Below, piece after piece: positions 7,974 through 16,531 of a stretch of 64,000 bases of DNA. Positions within the stretch are counted from its first letter, which is position 1; the number at the start of each line of letters is the position of its first letter. The translations under genes and the position numbers were made by a program. The notes beneath the pieces were generated by a model. The model was given only the letters and a program-made list of their open reading frames with translations. It did no database searches and was not told the DNA's origin. Origin of the DNA: Rhizobium sp. 11515TR (GTDB lineage: Bacteria; Pseudomonadota; Alphaproteobacteria; Rhizobiales; Rhizobiaceae); the NCBI RefSeq assembly GCF_002277895.1, contig NZ_CP023000.1:496001-560000 (forward strand), in the 5' to 3' direction.

Positions 7974-10900
7974 CAGATCACCTCGTGCTGCGCGCCATCA
8001 CGGGGAATGCGAAACCAGGCGACGTACAAGGCGGGAAGGAAAAGCAACGTCAAAGCCGTGCCGACGACGATGCCGCCCATCATCGCATAGGCCATCGGAC
8101 CCCAGAATATCTCTCTGGAGATCGGTATAAGCGCAAGCGTTGCTGCAGCGGCCGTCAGCATGATGGGCCGCATTCGATGCTCCGTCGCCTCGATGACGGC
8201 TTGCCAGGCCGGCACGCCCTCGCTTCGAAGATGCTCGATCTGCACGACAAGGATCACCGAGTTGCGGATCAGGATACCTATGAGAGCAAGTACGCCAAGG
8301 ATTGCGACGAACCCCATGGGCGCGTTGCTGAAGAGAAGTGCAATAACGACGCCGATAAGCGCTGTAGGAGCGACAGCGAACACCAGAAAGAGCCGGCTGA
8401 AACTTTGCAGCTGGATCATCAGGATCGTCGCCATGACGAACAGCATCAGCGGCGCTACCGCCACGATCGGCCCCTGCGCCTTGGCACTTTCCTCGACCGA
8501 GCCGCCATCTACGATATGATAGCCGCTTGGAAGCGTCTTGCGGAATTCGTCGACTTTCGGCTGCAGTTCACTGACGATCGTCGCCGGTTGCGTCGATCCG
8601 ACCACCGCAGCCTTGATGGTGATGGTCGGTATGCGCGTCCGCCGCCAGATCGTCGGTTGCTCCAGCTCGTAATGGAAATTCGCAACCGCCGAGAGGGGCA
8701 CGGATTTGCCATTTGAGCCGCCCAGTTGAAGGTTCTGCAGCGTCTCGATCGAGCCGCGTTCGGTCGTCTGGGCTCTACCGATCACATCGATCAGATAGAT
8801 GTCGTCACGAATGTTCGTTGCGGCCGTTCCCTCGACGATGCCGTTTAGAGCCGTTGCGATATCTTGAGACGAGACGCCCAATTGCCGTGCCTTATCCTGC
8901 AGAACGTCGACCTTGACGACACGCGAAGGTTCGTTCCAATCGAAGGTCATGTTGGGCAGCAAGGGATGCTGACCGACGATGCCTGCAAATTGCTGGGCGA
9001 TGTCCCGGACCTTCTGGATATCGGGTCCGCTGATCCGATACTGTACCGGCTTGCCGACCGGAGGGCCGATGTCGAGCAGCTTCACGAATGCGTCGGTTCC
9101 AGGGAAGGTCTTCGTCAGGTAATCCTGCAGTTCGGCTTTGACCTTGTCGCGAACGTCGAGCCCCTTGGTGACGATCACGGTCTGGCCGAAAGAGACGTCA
9201 GGTGTTTGTACATCGAAGGACAGAATGAAGCGAGGAGCGCCCTGTCCGACATAGCTCGTCCAATGATCGATATCCTTGTTGTTCGCCAGCATCTCGCGTT
9301 CGAACCTGGCCATCTGCTTGTTCGTCTCGGAAATTGAGCTGTTCTGCGGCAGGTTCCAATCGACGATCAGTTCGGGTCTATCGGAGGAAGGAAAGAACTG
9401 TTGCTGCACCAAGCCCATTCCGCCGATGGAAAGGGCGAACGCGGCCACGGTCGCACCGATGGTTATCCAGCGCCAACGCAGGGCGAGGCCCAGGAGCCAG
9501 GCGAAGACGCGCGCAAAACGGCCTTTCTGATCATGGTGCGATTTCATGGTCTTCGGAAGGATCGTCACGCCCAGAAGCGGCGTGAATAACACCGCAACGA
9601 TCCATGAAACCAAGAGCGAAACGGCGATGACCACGAAGAGAGTGAAGGTGAATTCGCCGGCCGCACTGGTGTTGAGGCCGACTGGGATGAAGCCCGCCAC
9701 CGTCACAAGCGTACCCGTCAACATCGGAAAGGCCGTCGAGGTGTAGACGTAGGTCGCCGCCTTTCTCAGGTCGTCGCCCACTTCCAGCCGGGCTACCATC
9801 ATCTCGACGGCGATCATGGCATCGTCAACGAGAAGGCCGAGAGCGATGATCAGCGCTCCAAGCGAAATACGCTGCATGGAAATGCCGGTATATGCCATAA
9901 CGAGAAAGGTAATCGCCAGTACGAGCGGAATGGAAATGGCGACCACGAGTCCCGCCCGGACGCCAAGGCTGATGAAGCTGATCGCAAGCACGATGACGAT
10001 CGCCTCGAACAGCGCGCGTGTGAAGCCCGATACGGCCTCGTCGACGACGGCGGGCTGATCGGACACGCGCTGAACGTCGACCCCAATGGGAAGATCGGCC
10101 GTGACCTGCTCGATCTCCTTGTCGAGCGCCTTGCCGAACTCAAGCAGATTTGCCCCGGTCTTCATGCCTATGGCAAGCCCGATGGCCGGCTGCCCGTTAA
10201 ATCTGAACAGCGATGAAGGAGGATCGACATAGCCGCGTTTGATCGTCGCAACGTCGGTCAGCGGAAAGAAGCGATCGTTGACGCGAAGATTGATCGATCT
10301 GAGGCTGTCTTCGGATGTGAACTGGCCGCTGACGCGCAAGGCGATGCGCTCGGGGCCGGCATCGACGAAACCGGACTGCGTCACGGCGTTCTGTGCCTGA
10401 AGCGTGTCGATGACGGATTGCTGGTTAAGGCCGAGAGCGGCGATCTTTCGCGTGGAAAATTCAAGATAGACGGCCTCGTCCTGCGCGCCGATGATATCGA
10501 CCTTGCCGACATTGGGGACCGTCAGCACTTTCGCGCGCGCATCCTCGACCAGATCACGAAGCTGGCGCTGTGTCAGCCCATCACCGGTGAAGGCATAGAT
10601 ATTGCCATAGACGTCGCCGAAGTTATCGTTGAAAAACGGCCCGACGACGCCGCTTGGAAAATCTCCCTTGATGTCGCCGACCATGTTGCGGACCCGCATC
10701 CAGATGGCGTTGACATCCTTGGCCTTGGTCGTCGGCAGAAGCTCGACGAAAATGGTGGTCTGGCCGGCAACCGTCTCGCTCTTCGTATAGTCGAGAGAAT
10801 CCAGCTCCTCCAGCTTCTTTTCTATGCGGTCGGTGACCTGTTTGGTCACCTCCTCGGCCGATGCGCCAGGCCATTGGGCCTGAATGATCATGGTCTTGAT

Positions 10901-11032
10901 GGTGAAGGCGGGATCTTCTTCGCGACCGAGACCGATATAGGAAAAGGCGCCGGCCAGAATGAAAACGATCATGAAGTACCAGACGAGCGAACGATGTTCG
11001 AGCGCCCAGTCGGACAGATTGAATTTTTTCAC
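7973..11032 (-). CDS. RND-family efflux permease (inner-membrane pump)
   Basis: The 1,019-residue product has the RND layout: TM1 at about 15-35, a large periplasmic loop, TM2-6, a second loop and TM7-12. TM4 contains LGLLVDDAMIAVE, whose paired aspartates form the proton relay. Early motifs such as EEDPAFTIKTMIIQAQWPGA are typical of the HAE1 drug-efflux branch. The start is a GTG with AGGA upstream. It is the third gene of an operon with two adaptor lipoproteins (11 bases after the second). This matches the arrangement of Pseudomonas TriABC, where one pump needs two adaptors. No outer-membrane TolC-type channel is encoded nearby, so a channel encoded elsewhere is presumably shared. Confidence 0.93.
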   Translation of the reverse strand: MKKFNLSDWALEHRSLVWYFMIVFILAGAFSYIGLGREEDPAFTIKTMIIQAQWPGASAEEVTKQVTDRIEKKLEELDSLDYTKSETVAGQTTIFVELLPTTKAKDVNAIWMRVRNMVGDIKGDFPSGVVGPFFNDNFGDVYGNIYAFTGDGLTQRQLRDLVEDARAKVLTVPNVGKVDIIGAQDEAVYLEFSTRKIAALGLNQQSVIDTLQAQNAVTQSGFVDAGPERIALRVSGQFTSEDSLRSINLRVNDRFFPLTDVATIKRGYVDPPSSLFRFNGQPAIGLAIGMKTGANLLEFGKALDKEIEQVTADLPIGVDVQRVSDQPAVVDEAVSGFTRALFEAIVIVLAISFISLGVRAGLVVAISIPLVLAITFLVMAYTGISMQRISLGALIIALGLLVDDAMIAVEMMVARLEVGDDLRKAATYVYTSTAFPMLTGTLVTVAGFIPVGLNTSAAGEFTFTLFVVIAVSLLVSWIVAVLFTPLLGVTILPKTMKSHHDQKGRFARVFAWLLGLALRWRWITIGATVAAFALSIGGMGLVQQQFFPSSDRPELIVDWNLPQNSSISETNKQMARFEREMLANNKDIDHWTSYVGQGAPRFILSFDVQTPDVSFGQTVIVTKGLDVRDKVKAELQDYLTKTFPGTDAFVKLLDIGPPVGKPVQYRISGPDIQKVRDIAQQFAGIVGQHPLLPNMTFDWNEPSRVVKVDVLQDKARQLGVSSQDIATALNGIVEGTAATNIRDDIYLIDVIGRAQTTERGSIETLQNLQLGGSNGKSVPLSAVANFHYELEQPTIWRRTRIPTITIKAAVVGSTQPATIVSELQPKVDEFRKTLPSGYHIVDGGSVEESAKAQGPIVAVAPLMLFVMATILMIQLQSFSRLFLVFAVAPTALIGVVIALLFSNAPMGFVAILGVLALIGILIRNSVILVVQIEHLRSEGVPAWQAVIEATEHRMRPIMLTAAAATLALIPISREIFWGPMAYAMMGGIVVGTALTLLFLPALYVAWFRIPRDGAQHEVI

Positions 11033-11043
11033 GGGATCTTTCC

Positions 11044-12114
11044 TTAGTCTACCCTGACGGCCTGGCCGTCCGCAAGCTTGTGAACTCCGGCAACGACGAT
11101 GCGTTCGCCGGGGCTGATGCCTTCGGTGATCCTCACCGAACCGCCTTCGACGAGGTCCCCATCAATCTTGATCGTGCGAATGGAGACTTTGCGAGCCGCG
11201 GTATCGACCACCCAGACGTTCGGCTTTCCGTCTTTCACCAACACGGATGAAGACGGCAGCAGGATCATCGGATCCGCGACAACCGTCGCGGTCGCGGTAA
11301 CAACGGAGCCAAGGCGAAATGCCGCGGGCGGATTGATGAGCGTGATTTTCGTGCGCCGCGTGCGGGTGGTGGCCTCGGCTTCCGGAGCAATCTCTCGGAC
11401 CACACCGCTCGCACGGATGGTCGGGTCGAGCTGGAGCGCCACTTCAAAGGGCGAGCCCACCTTGAGACCGTCGAAGCTTGCCACCGGTATGTCGATGATG
11501 GCATCGCGTTGATCGGGACGCGCAACGGTGGCGATGCTTTGGCCGGCGGAGACGACCTGGCCCACTTCGGCGGAAGTTGCGGTCACGACACCATCGAATT
11601 CCGCGCGTAGCTGCGCATAGCCCAGCTGTTCCTCGGCCTTGTCCAGATTGGCCTGCGCCTTGGCAACCGCCGCACTCGCGCTCTTGCGGCCAAGTTCGGC
11701 CTCTTCGTAGGCCGCTTCGCTTCCCGACCGGCTCTCGAGCAAGGACCGTTGGCGTTCTTCCGTGGATGCGGCATTTGCCAACTGCGCCTGAGCATTCGAA
11801 AGCTCGGACTGGGAACTCTTGACCGCAAGCTCGAGCGAAAGCGGATCGATGGCGGCAACGACATCGCCTTTCCTGACGATATCGCCGACGCTGACCTTGC
11901 GCGCGATGACCCGTCCCAGGACCCGAAATGCAAGCTGGGTCTCGATCCTGGCCTCGACCGTCCCCGGAAGGGTCAGCGCGGAGGCAGCGGTGGACTGGGC
12001 GACGACGGAAAGTACGGGACGCGGCGGCTCGTAATGGGCTTCGTCCTGTTTTTCGCAAGAAGTCAGCAGCAATGACCCGAGGATCGCCAGGCCGGCTGTG
12101 ATGCGGATATTCAT
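11044..12114 (-). CDS. RND periplasmic adaptor lipoprotein (membrane fusion protein) 2
   Basis: The signal peptide ends in the lipobox LTSC (Cys20). The 356-residue protein shows the adaptor order: N-terminal beta strand, lipoyl half-motif (RVIARKVSVGDIVRKGDVVA, about 72-91), coiled-coil hairpin (about 95-165), second lipoyl half (QLRAEFDGVVTATSAEVGQV), beta-barrel and membrane-proximal domain ending ADGQAVRVD. Its ATG overlaps the stop of the upstream adaptor gene (ATGA). It links the pump at 7973 to an outer-membrane channel, acting with its paralogue. Confidence 0.92.
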   Translation of the reverse strand: MNIRITAGLAILGSLLLTSCEKQDEAHYEPPRPVLSVVAQSTAASALTLPGTVEARIETQLAFRVLGRVIARKVSVGDIVRKGDVVAAIDPLSLELAVKSSQSELSNAQAQLANAASTEERQRSLLESRSGSEAAYEEAELGRKSASAAVAKAQANLDKAEEQLGYAQLRAEFDGVVTATSAEVGQVVSAGQSIATVARPDQRDAIIDIPVASFDGLKVGSPFEVALQLDPTIRASGVVREIAPEAEATTRTRRTKITLINPPAAFRLGSVVTATATVVADPMILLPSSSVLVKDGKPNVWVVDTAARKVSIRTIKIDGDLVEGGSVRITEGISPGERIVVAGVHKLADGQAVRVD

Positions 12115-13187
12115 TTTGCAGCTCCGTTATCATATGTGACGGCCTGGCCCGATCGCAGGAATTTCGCGCCGTCAGCGACGACGATCTCGCCCGGCGATAC
12201 GCCCGCCCGCACCGCAAAACGGCCGGTTTCATAGCCGGAGACATCGACCTGGCGAAGAGAGACGCTCGATGAGGCGGGATCGACGATCCAGACCGCCGGC
12301 TTGCCGCCCTTCGACGCCATCGCCGACCACGGCAGTTCGATTGCGTCCCGCGCTGCGGATCGAAACAGCCCGACGACCGGAGCGCCGAGCGGCATGTCCG
12401 GCGCCCCTTCGAGCGCCACCTTGACCCTGATTGTCCCGGTCGACGAGTCGATCGTGGGCGAGATTTCCCGGACGGAGGCCTCTATCCTGTGAGACGGCGC
12501 CGAAAGGAGGCTGACGGCGACCTTGTTTTCAAGATTGCGGCCCAGATAAAGGGATTCAAAGACGTTGAAGACCGCGTCGCGCGGACCGTCATGCGCAAGG
12601 GTGAAGACCAGCTGCGCCGCTTGCGCGACCTGACCCACCTCGGCGTTTCTGGCGGTGATCACACCGTCGGCATCAGCGCGCAGTTCCGTATAGGAAAGCG
12701 CGTCCTGGGCGGTGTCGAGCTGCGCTTGCGCCGATTTCACACTTCCCTGGGCCGTCAGAAGGGTTTCCTGGGCCTGGTCAAGCGCGGCGCGGGTCGTAAC
12801 CTGTGTTTTGAAGAGGTTCTGCTGCCGGTCGAAGGCCAACTGGGCTTGGGTCTGCTGGGCGAGCGCCGACTGCAGGTTCGCCGTGGCTACGCCCAGATCG
12901 GCCTTCTGTTCTTCGGCATCCATGCGCGCAAGCACCTGCCCCGCCTTCACCGACGAGCCGACATCGACGAGGCGTTCGACAATGCGCCCACTGACCCTGA
13001 AGGAAAGATCGCTCTCGACCCGGGCACTGACTTCGCCGGTGATGCTGTTATTTTCGACGACCGGCGTGAGCTTGGCCACGACGGTCTCCACGTTCTTCGG
13101 CTTGGCCTCACTCGCACCTTGCTTTTCGCATGAGGCAAGCGCGACGGCGCTGACACCGAGCCAGGCGACGACAAGGACAGTTTTCAT
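12111..13187 (-). CDS. RND periplasmic adaptor lipoprotein (membrane fusion protein) 1
   Basis: I place the start at the ATG at 13187, which has AGAGG eight bases upstream; an ATG at 13205 would add six residues. The lipobox is LASC (Cys20 from this start). Lipoyl halves (GRIVERLVDVGSSVKAGQVL and LRADADGVITARNAEVGQV) flank a glutamine-rich coiled coil, and a beta-barrel follows. It is the first gene of the efflux operon. Sequence divergence from the second adaptor suggests distinct positions in a heteromeric adaptor ring, as in TriA/TriB. A palindrome at 13226-13247 overlaps its likely promoter, so control by the divergent TetR protein is expected. Confidence 0.92.
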   Translation of the reverse strand: MKTVLVVAWLGVSAVALASCEKQGASEAKPKNVETVVAKLTPVVENNSITGEVSARVESDLSFRVSGRIVERLVDVGSSVKAGQVLARMDAEEQKADLGVATANLQSALAQQTQAQLAFDRQQNLFKTQVTTRAALDQAQETLLTAQGSVKSAQAQLDTAQDALSYTELRADADGVITARNAEVGQVAQAAQLVFTLAHDGPRDAVFNVFESLYLGRNLENKVAVSLLSAPSHRIEASVREISPTIDSSTGTIRVKVALEGAPDMPLGAPVVGLFRSAARDAIELPWSAMASKGGKPAVWIVDPASSSVSLRQVDVSGYETGRFAVRAGVSPGEIVVADGAKFLRSGQAVTYDNGAAK

Positions 13188-13225
13188 GAATTTGACCTCT
13201 TGCATCCGTTCGGCAGACGAATATT

Positions 13226-13247
13226 ATTGACTGACTAGGAAGTCAAT
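13226..13247. promoter_or_regulatory. Predicted TetR operator over the efflux promoter
   Basis: ATTGACT, eight bases, then AGTCAAT form an inverted repeat between the adaptor and tetR genes. On the minus strand the right arm reads TTGACT and would serve as a -35 box, with an AT-rich -10 (AATATTC) at about 15-17 bases. Repressor binding here would block RNA polymerase on the efflux promoter. The match to a TetR site is inferred from position and symmetry. Confidence 0.6.
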
Positions 13248-13293
13248 GGAAATTGTCTTGACGCCAAACGACGAATAACGCTCAAGGTGCGAT

Positions 13294-13923
13294 ATGCCTG
13301 ATACGAAAAAGCTGACGCGCGCGGAGCAGAAAGCCCGCCGCCCCGTTCAGATCCTGGATGCTGCGTTTGAGGAGTTCGTCGAACGCGGTTACGTCGCGAC
13401 TCGCGTCGAAGATATAGCCACCAGGATTGGAGTTACGAAGGGAACCATCTACGTCTACTTCGAGACCAAGGAGCAGCTTTTCGAAGCAATGATCCGGCAC
13501 ATTTCGACGCCCCTCGAAGATTTATTGATAAGCGGAAATGAGCTGAAGGGAACCGCTACGGAGCGGCTTCGGAAAAATATCGAGCTGATCTACGATCTCA
13601 TAATTCATGATCGCAAGTTGCGCGAATTGATGAGGTTCGTCATTGCCGAAGGTTCGCGGTTTCCACATATCGTCGACAGGCACCACGACATATTCATCGA
13701 TCCTCTCGAGCGTCAAATGCAGTCGCTTATTGATGAGGGGGTAAAGCTCGGAGAGTTTCGAGCGGCGCCGGCCGCGTTCGCCGATGCCATCGTTGCGCCC
13801 GCAATCGCCTTTCTGTTCTTCAAGCTGCTTTTCGATGAGCGGCGAACTCTGGACAAAGCAAGCTATCTGACGGCCCACATCGATCTTGTTTTGCACGGGC
13901 TGCTCTTGAAGGAGCCTCGCTAG
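13294..13923 (+). CDS. TetR/AcrR-family transcriptional repressor
   Basis: The N-terminal helix-turn-helix (about residues 18-64) contains ILDAAFEEFVERGYVATRVE and IGVTKGTIYVYFETKEQLFEAM, the classic TetR pattern. The rest (65-209) is the alpha-helical ligand and dimerisation domain, with an AefR-like C-terminal helix pair. The gene is divergent from the RND operon and separated from it by 106 bases containing a palindrome. It most likely represses the pump genes, and possibly itself, until a pump substrate binds. The ligand cannot be read from sequence. Confidence 0.9.
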   Translation: MPDTKKLTRAEQKARRPVQILDAAFEEFVERGYVATRVEDIATRIGVTKGTIYVYFETKEQLFEAMIRHISTPLEDLLISGNELKGTATERLRKNIELIYDLIIHDRKLRELMRFVIAEGSRFPHIVDRHHDIFIDPLERQMQSLIDEGVKLGEFRAAPAAFADAIVAPAIAFLFFKLLFDERRTLDKASYLTAHIDLVLHGLLLKEPR

Positions 13924-14079
13924 CGCAGGTATCCGGTGTCGAACGGGCAGCCTTATTGCGAGAGCGGCAAATTGCTGCTCCCGAAGATGCTGGAAATCGC
14001 AGCTTTACTGGGCCGGACCTCCGGATTTGCCGCACAAATCGGCCTGACGGCGCATCCGCGCAGTGAGAAGATGCGGCTT

Positions 14080-14634
14080 CTATCGTGCGCCCAAGGAGGC
14101 AACGCGATCGGCGGCCGCCGAAAAACCTTGCAAGGATATCTGGAAGCCGAGCGGGTTGCCGCCATCGGCAACGACCTTGAGGTTCAGGCGCGATCCGGTT
14201 CGCAATTTGCCAAGTGTTGCAGCATCGACCGGAAGCAAGGCGATGCAGCCGTTAGGCAGACATGTGCGAAAACGCACCGGCTTCAAAGGCGGCTGATCGT
14301 CGATATTCGGTGTCACGCCCGAGTCGAGGACAATTCCGAAGGGTAGCAGCAGCGTTGCGAGCGCGCCGCCGTCGGGACGTATTTGCATTTCGACGGCAAG
14401 CAGCCTCTGGCCGTTTTGCTGGGTTTGATCTTGCGAAATCGTGCATGCCGACGTCTTGTCGCGCTGGCTGCAGGCAACGCGCCAGTCCTGGTATGTCTCC
14501 TGCAGGCTCGAAGCGCCATTCGGCAGAGCCGATTGGGCAAAGGCCGAAGAAGCAAAGCCCGCACCGACAAGGGCGAGCATCGTGTAAGATATGCGGCCAA
14601 CTATCCGAAATGAAGTAAACTTGAAATTTGACAA
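14080..14634 (-). CDS. Invasion-associated locus B (IalB)-like exported protein, copy 1
   Basis: The open frame extends to 14925, but codons before 14634 overlap the DUF4189 gene and look non-coding. A TTG at 14634 with GAGAG upstream gives 184 residues with a signal peptide ending SSAFAQ. The mature part follows the IalB pattern: ETYQDWRVAC near the start, SACTISQ, then RTCLPNGCIALLPVD and a C-terminal LKVVADGGNPLGFQISLQGF. The cysteine pairs are typical of the family. IalB of Bartonella is needed for erythrocyte invasion; in rhizobia the role is unknown. It is the last gene of the adhesin operon, 134 bases after the DUF4189 gene. Confidence 0.8.
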   Translation of the reverse strand: MSNFKFTSFRIVGRISYTMLALVGAGFASSAFAQSALPNGASSLQETYQDWRVACSQRDKTSACTISQDQTQQNGQRLLAVEMQIRPDGGALATLLLPFGIVLDSGVTPNIDDQPPLKPVRFRTCLPNGCIALLPVDAATLGKLRTGSRLNLKVVADGGNPLGFQISLQGFSAAADRVASLGAR

Positions 14635-14768
14635 GGGATAAAATCTCTCGACTTGAAGTACGACCTTCCGCGGTCGGTACCATTGGGAGCGAAGGCAACG
14701 AAATAAGGTCAATGATGATCGCCGTCGGGACGAAGTTCGTTGTTTATGATTGCCGTGACCGGGGTTGG

Positions 14769-15242
14769 TCAGGTGCATACCCACTCCCGCACTTTGCAGT
14801 GGGAGCCGGAGCCCTCGCATGCCTTGAGTGCGAGGTCTTCGGCCTCGCGACGTGTCGGCGCCGAATTCGCGCCCCACGGCGTAACGCGCTTCCCGCCTTC
14901 CTTGCCGATGGCAAGGGCGCCGCAATGATTGTAGGGAAAGCCGGTCTTGTCGTCGTCATCCCAATGCCGATGATTGCGAAATACGCTGACGACGACGCAG
15001 CTCTTGCCCTTATCCCGCTCGCAATGCTTGAGCGCGATATCCATGGCTTCCTGGCGTTTGTCGGCCCCCCAGAAGAAGCCGTATTTTTCATCCGGGGCAG
15101 AATAGGCGATCGCTGCCCATATGCCGCGCTCGTCAGGCGGGGGAGCCGGCGGCTGCTCTGTCGGGAAGAGATCGGCTGCCCACGGATGGGCGGCGGAGAC
15201 TAGAAGCATGCCTATCGCGGCAATCGCGGATTTCAGTCTCAT
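14769..15242 (-). CDS. DUF4189-domain exported protein
   Basis: A 22-residue signal peptide (MLLVSAAHPWAA) precedes a DUF4189-type domain: IWAAIAYSAPDEKYGFFWGA, then DKRQEAMDIALKHCERD, CVVVSVFRNHRHW, YNHCGALAIG and AEDLALKACEGSGSHCKVREWVC. The alternating small-residue strands and cysteine-ended helices are the family mark; six cysteines could form three disulfides. The function of DUF4189 is not known. It starts two bases after the upstream gene's stop, so it is part of the adhesin operon, and its product is expected in the periplasm or at the cell surface. Confidence 0.8.
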   Translation of the reverse strand: MRLKSAIAAIGMLLVSAAHPWAADLFPTEQPPAPPPDERGIWAAIAYSAPDEKYGFFWGADKRQEAMDIALKHCERDKGKSCVVVSVFRNHRHWDDDDKTGFPYNHCGALAIGKEGGKRVTPWGANSAPTRREAEDLALKACEGSGSHCKVREWVCT

Positions 15243-15244
15243 TT

Positions 15245-15952
15245 TTAACTCCCTTGCTTTCCTGCTGCCGAAGCCACGGAAATGACGACGCAGCCGCTTC
15301 CTGTCGGCAAAAGCATTGCATCACCACCATCGTTGCCGAGCTGGTAGACACCGACCTGGTCGAGATTGTTGACGAGCTTGCTTCCGTTCGGGAACTTGGC
15401 CGAAACTTCCGGGCAAGACATTGTGAACGGTGCGACACGAACCATTGATCCTTCGCAGCCGGATGCGACGGGCGCTGCAAAGACAATGCCGGCGGCCGGA
15501 CCGCTATAGCCCTGAGTGGCATAGTTCATGCCGACAAGCGCTTGTACTGCATGCTTGTCGGCTGCTTCTTTGTTCCACACCGATTGGACATTATACTGCG
15601 TGCCATTGGTCAGCAGCTGTCCGAGAACCGGGAAAATCGTCGAACAAGAGTGCAAGCCGGCCTGCTTGGCATGCTGCAGGAACGGCGTATCGGGCAGCGC
15701 CTGATTAGCGTCGTTCGCCGCCGCAACCGCCGGCTGGGAGAGAAGATTGCCCAAGACATCATATCGGAAGGCGGCATAACCGATAGCGCCGGCGATTGCG
15801 ATGGCCAGCACCGATAAGGAAGTCACCTTCCACCAGCTTCGCCGCAGCCTGGCCGGCTCGTCGGCTAAATTCTGAATTACCGCCTCACTCGCGTTTCGGG
15901 ACATGATGCGATCGTGGATCGATTGTTGGCTCATTGAAAATCCGTCCGTCAC
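15245..15952 (-). CDS. Inner-membrane-anchored protein of unknown function
   Basis: Translation can start at the GTG at 15952, overlapping the IalB stop (GTGA), or at the ATG at 15934. The 235-residue product has a cytosolic N-terminus of about 43 residues, a single membrane segment (about 43-65, LSVLAIAIAGAIGYAAF) and a periplasmic domain with four cysteines (HSCSTIFPVLGQLL, GCEGSM, SCPEVSAKFP, GCVVIS). I do not recognise the domain. Tight packing between the IalB and DUF4189 genes suggests it works with the adhesin or these exported factors. Confidence 0.7.
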   Translation of the reverse strand: MTDGFSMSQQSIHDRIMSRNASEAVIQNLADEPARLRRSWWKVTSLSVLAIAIAGAIGYAAFRYDVLGNLLSQPAVAAANDANQALPDTPFLQHAKQAGLHSCSTIFPVLGQLLTNGTQYNVQSVWNKEAADKHAVQALVGMNYATQGYSGPAAGIVFAAPVASGCEGSMVRVAPFTMSCPEVSAKFPNGSKLVNNLDQVGVYQLGNDGGDAMLLPTGSGCVVISVASAAGKQGS

Positions 15953-16524
15953 TTTATCGCCTTAACGGCTGTGGAAAGGCCCTTGAGGTTTGCAGTCACG
16001 CTGATCGTCCTTCCATCCGAGGTTGGATAGGAGATTGTTGGCGCCGTGTTTTTGGAAATCTGCTCGCGCATGGCGGGGCCGACCGGCAGCATGCCGACGC
16101 AAACCGTATTGTTGCAGCCGCTGAACCGGACCTGTATCGGTTCTTTCCGTCCCTCGAATTGCAACTGGATGCCGCCGTCGCTTTTGGCAACCGGAGCCGC
16201 ACGCAGGATCATATAGGGATCGCCTTTTTTCGTCGCGGCAAGCGACCAGCTGAATGCAATTTGTCCGGCAGCGTTCTCGATGATTTGCGTAACGTTGCAG
16301 ACCCGCTGGCGAATTTTGAGATTTTCGTCGCAGATCAGCGTCCAATTTTCAAAGGGACGAATTGTCCGCTGATAGTCGCCAGGCTTCACTTCCGGAGGAG
16401 CAACGACTTCGGAAGGCTTTATGCGATACGTGGGAGAGGCCGCATCCTGTCCGGCTGCGATCGAGCCGAACAGGAGCATGCAAGCCATAAAAGTCGGGAC
16501 GCCGAAGAGCGCTCCTTTGACCAT
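15949..16524 (-). CDS. Invasion-associated locus B (IalB) family protein, copy 2
   Basis: The 191-residue product has a signal peptide of about 25 residues. The mature part is a clear IalB-family match: FENWTLICDENLKIRQRVCN, VTQIIENAAGQIAFSWSLA, MILRAAP, VRFSGCNNTVCVGMLPV and ISVTANLKGLSTAVKAIK. Cys residues in the first and third motifs pair in the family. It starts seven bases after the adhesin stop codon. The link between an IalB protein and a trimeric autotransporter in one operon suggests a shared surface-assembly or host-contact function; this is inference. Confidence 0.88.
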   Translation of the reverse strand: MVKGALFGVPTFMACMLLFGSIAAGQDAASPTYRIKPSEVVAPPEVKPGDYQRTIRPFENWTLICDENLKIRQRVCNVTQIIENAAGQIAFSWSLAATKKGDPYMILRAAPVAKSDGGIQLQFEGRKEPIQVRFSGCNNTVCVGMLPVGPAMREQISKNTAPTISYPTSDGRTISVTANLKGLSTAVKAIK

Positions 16525-16531
16525 GACGGCC

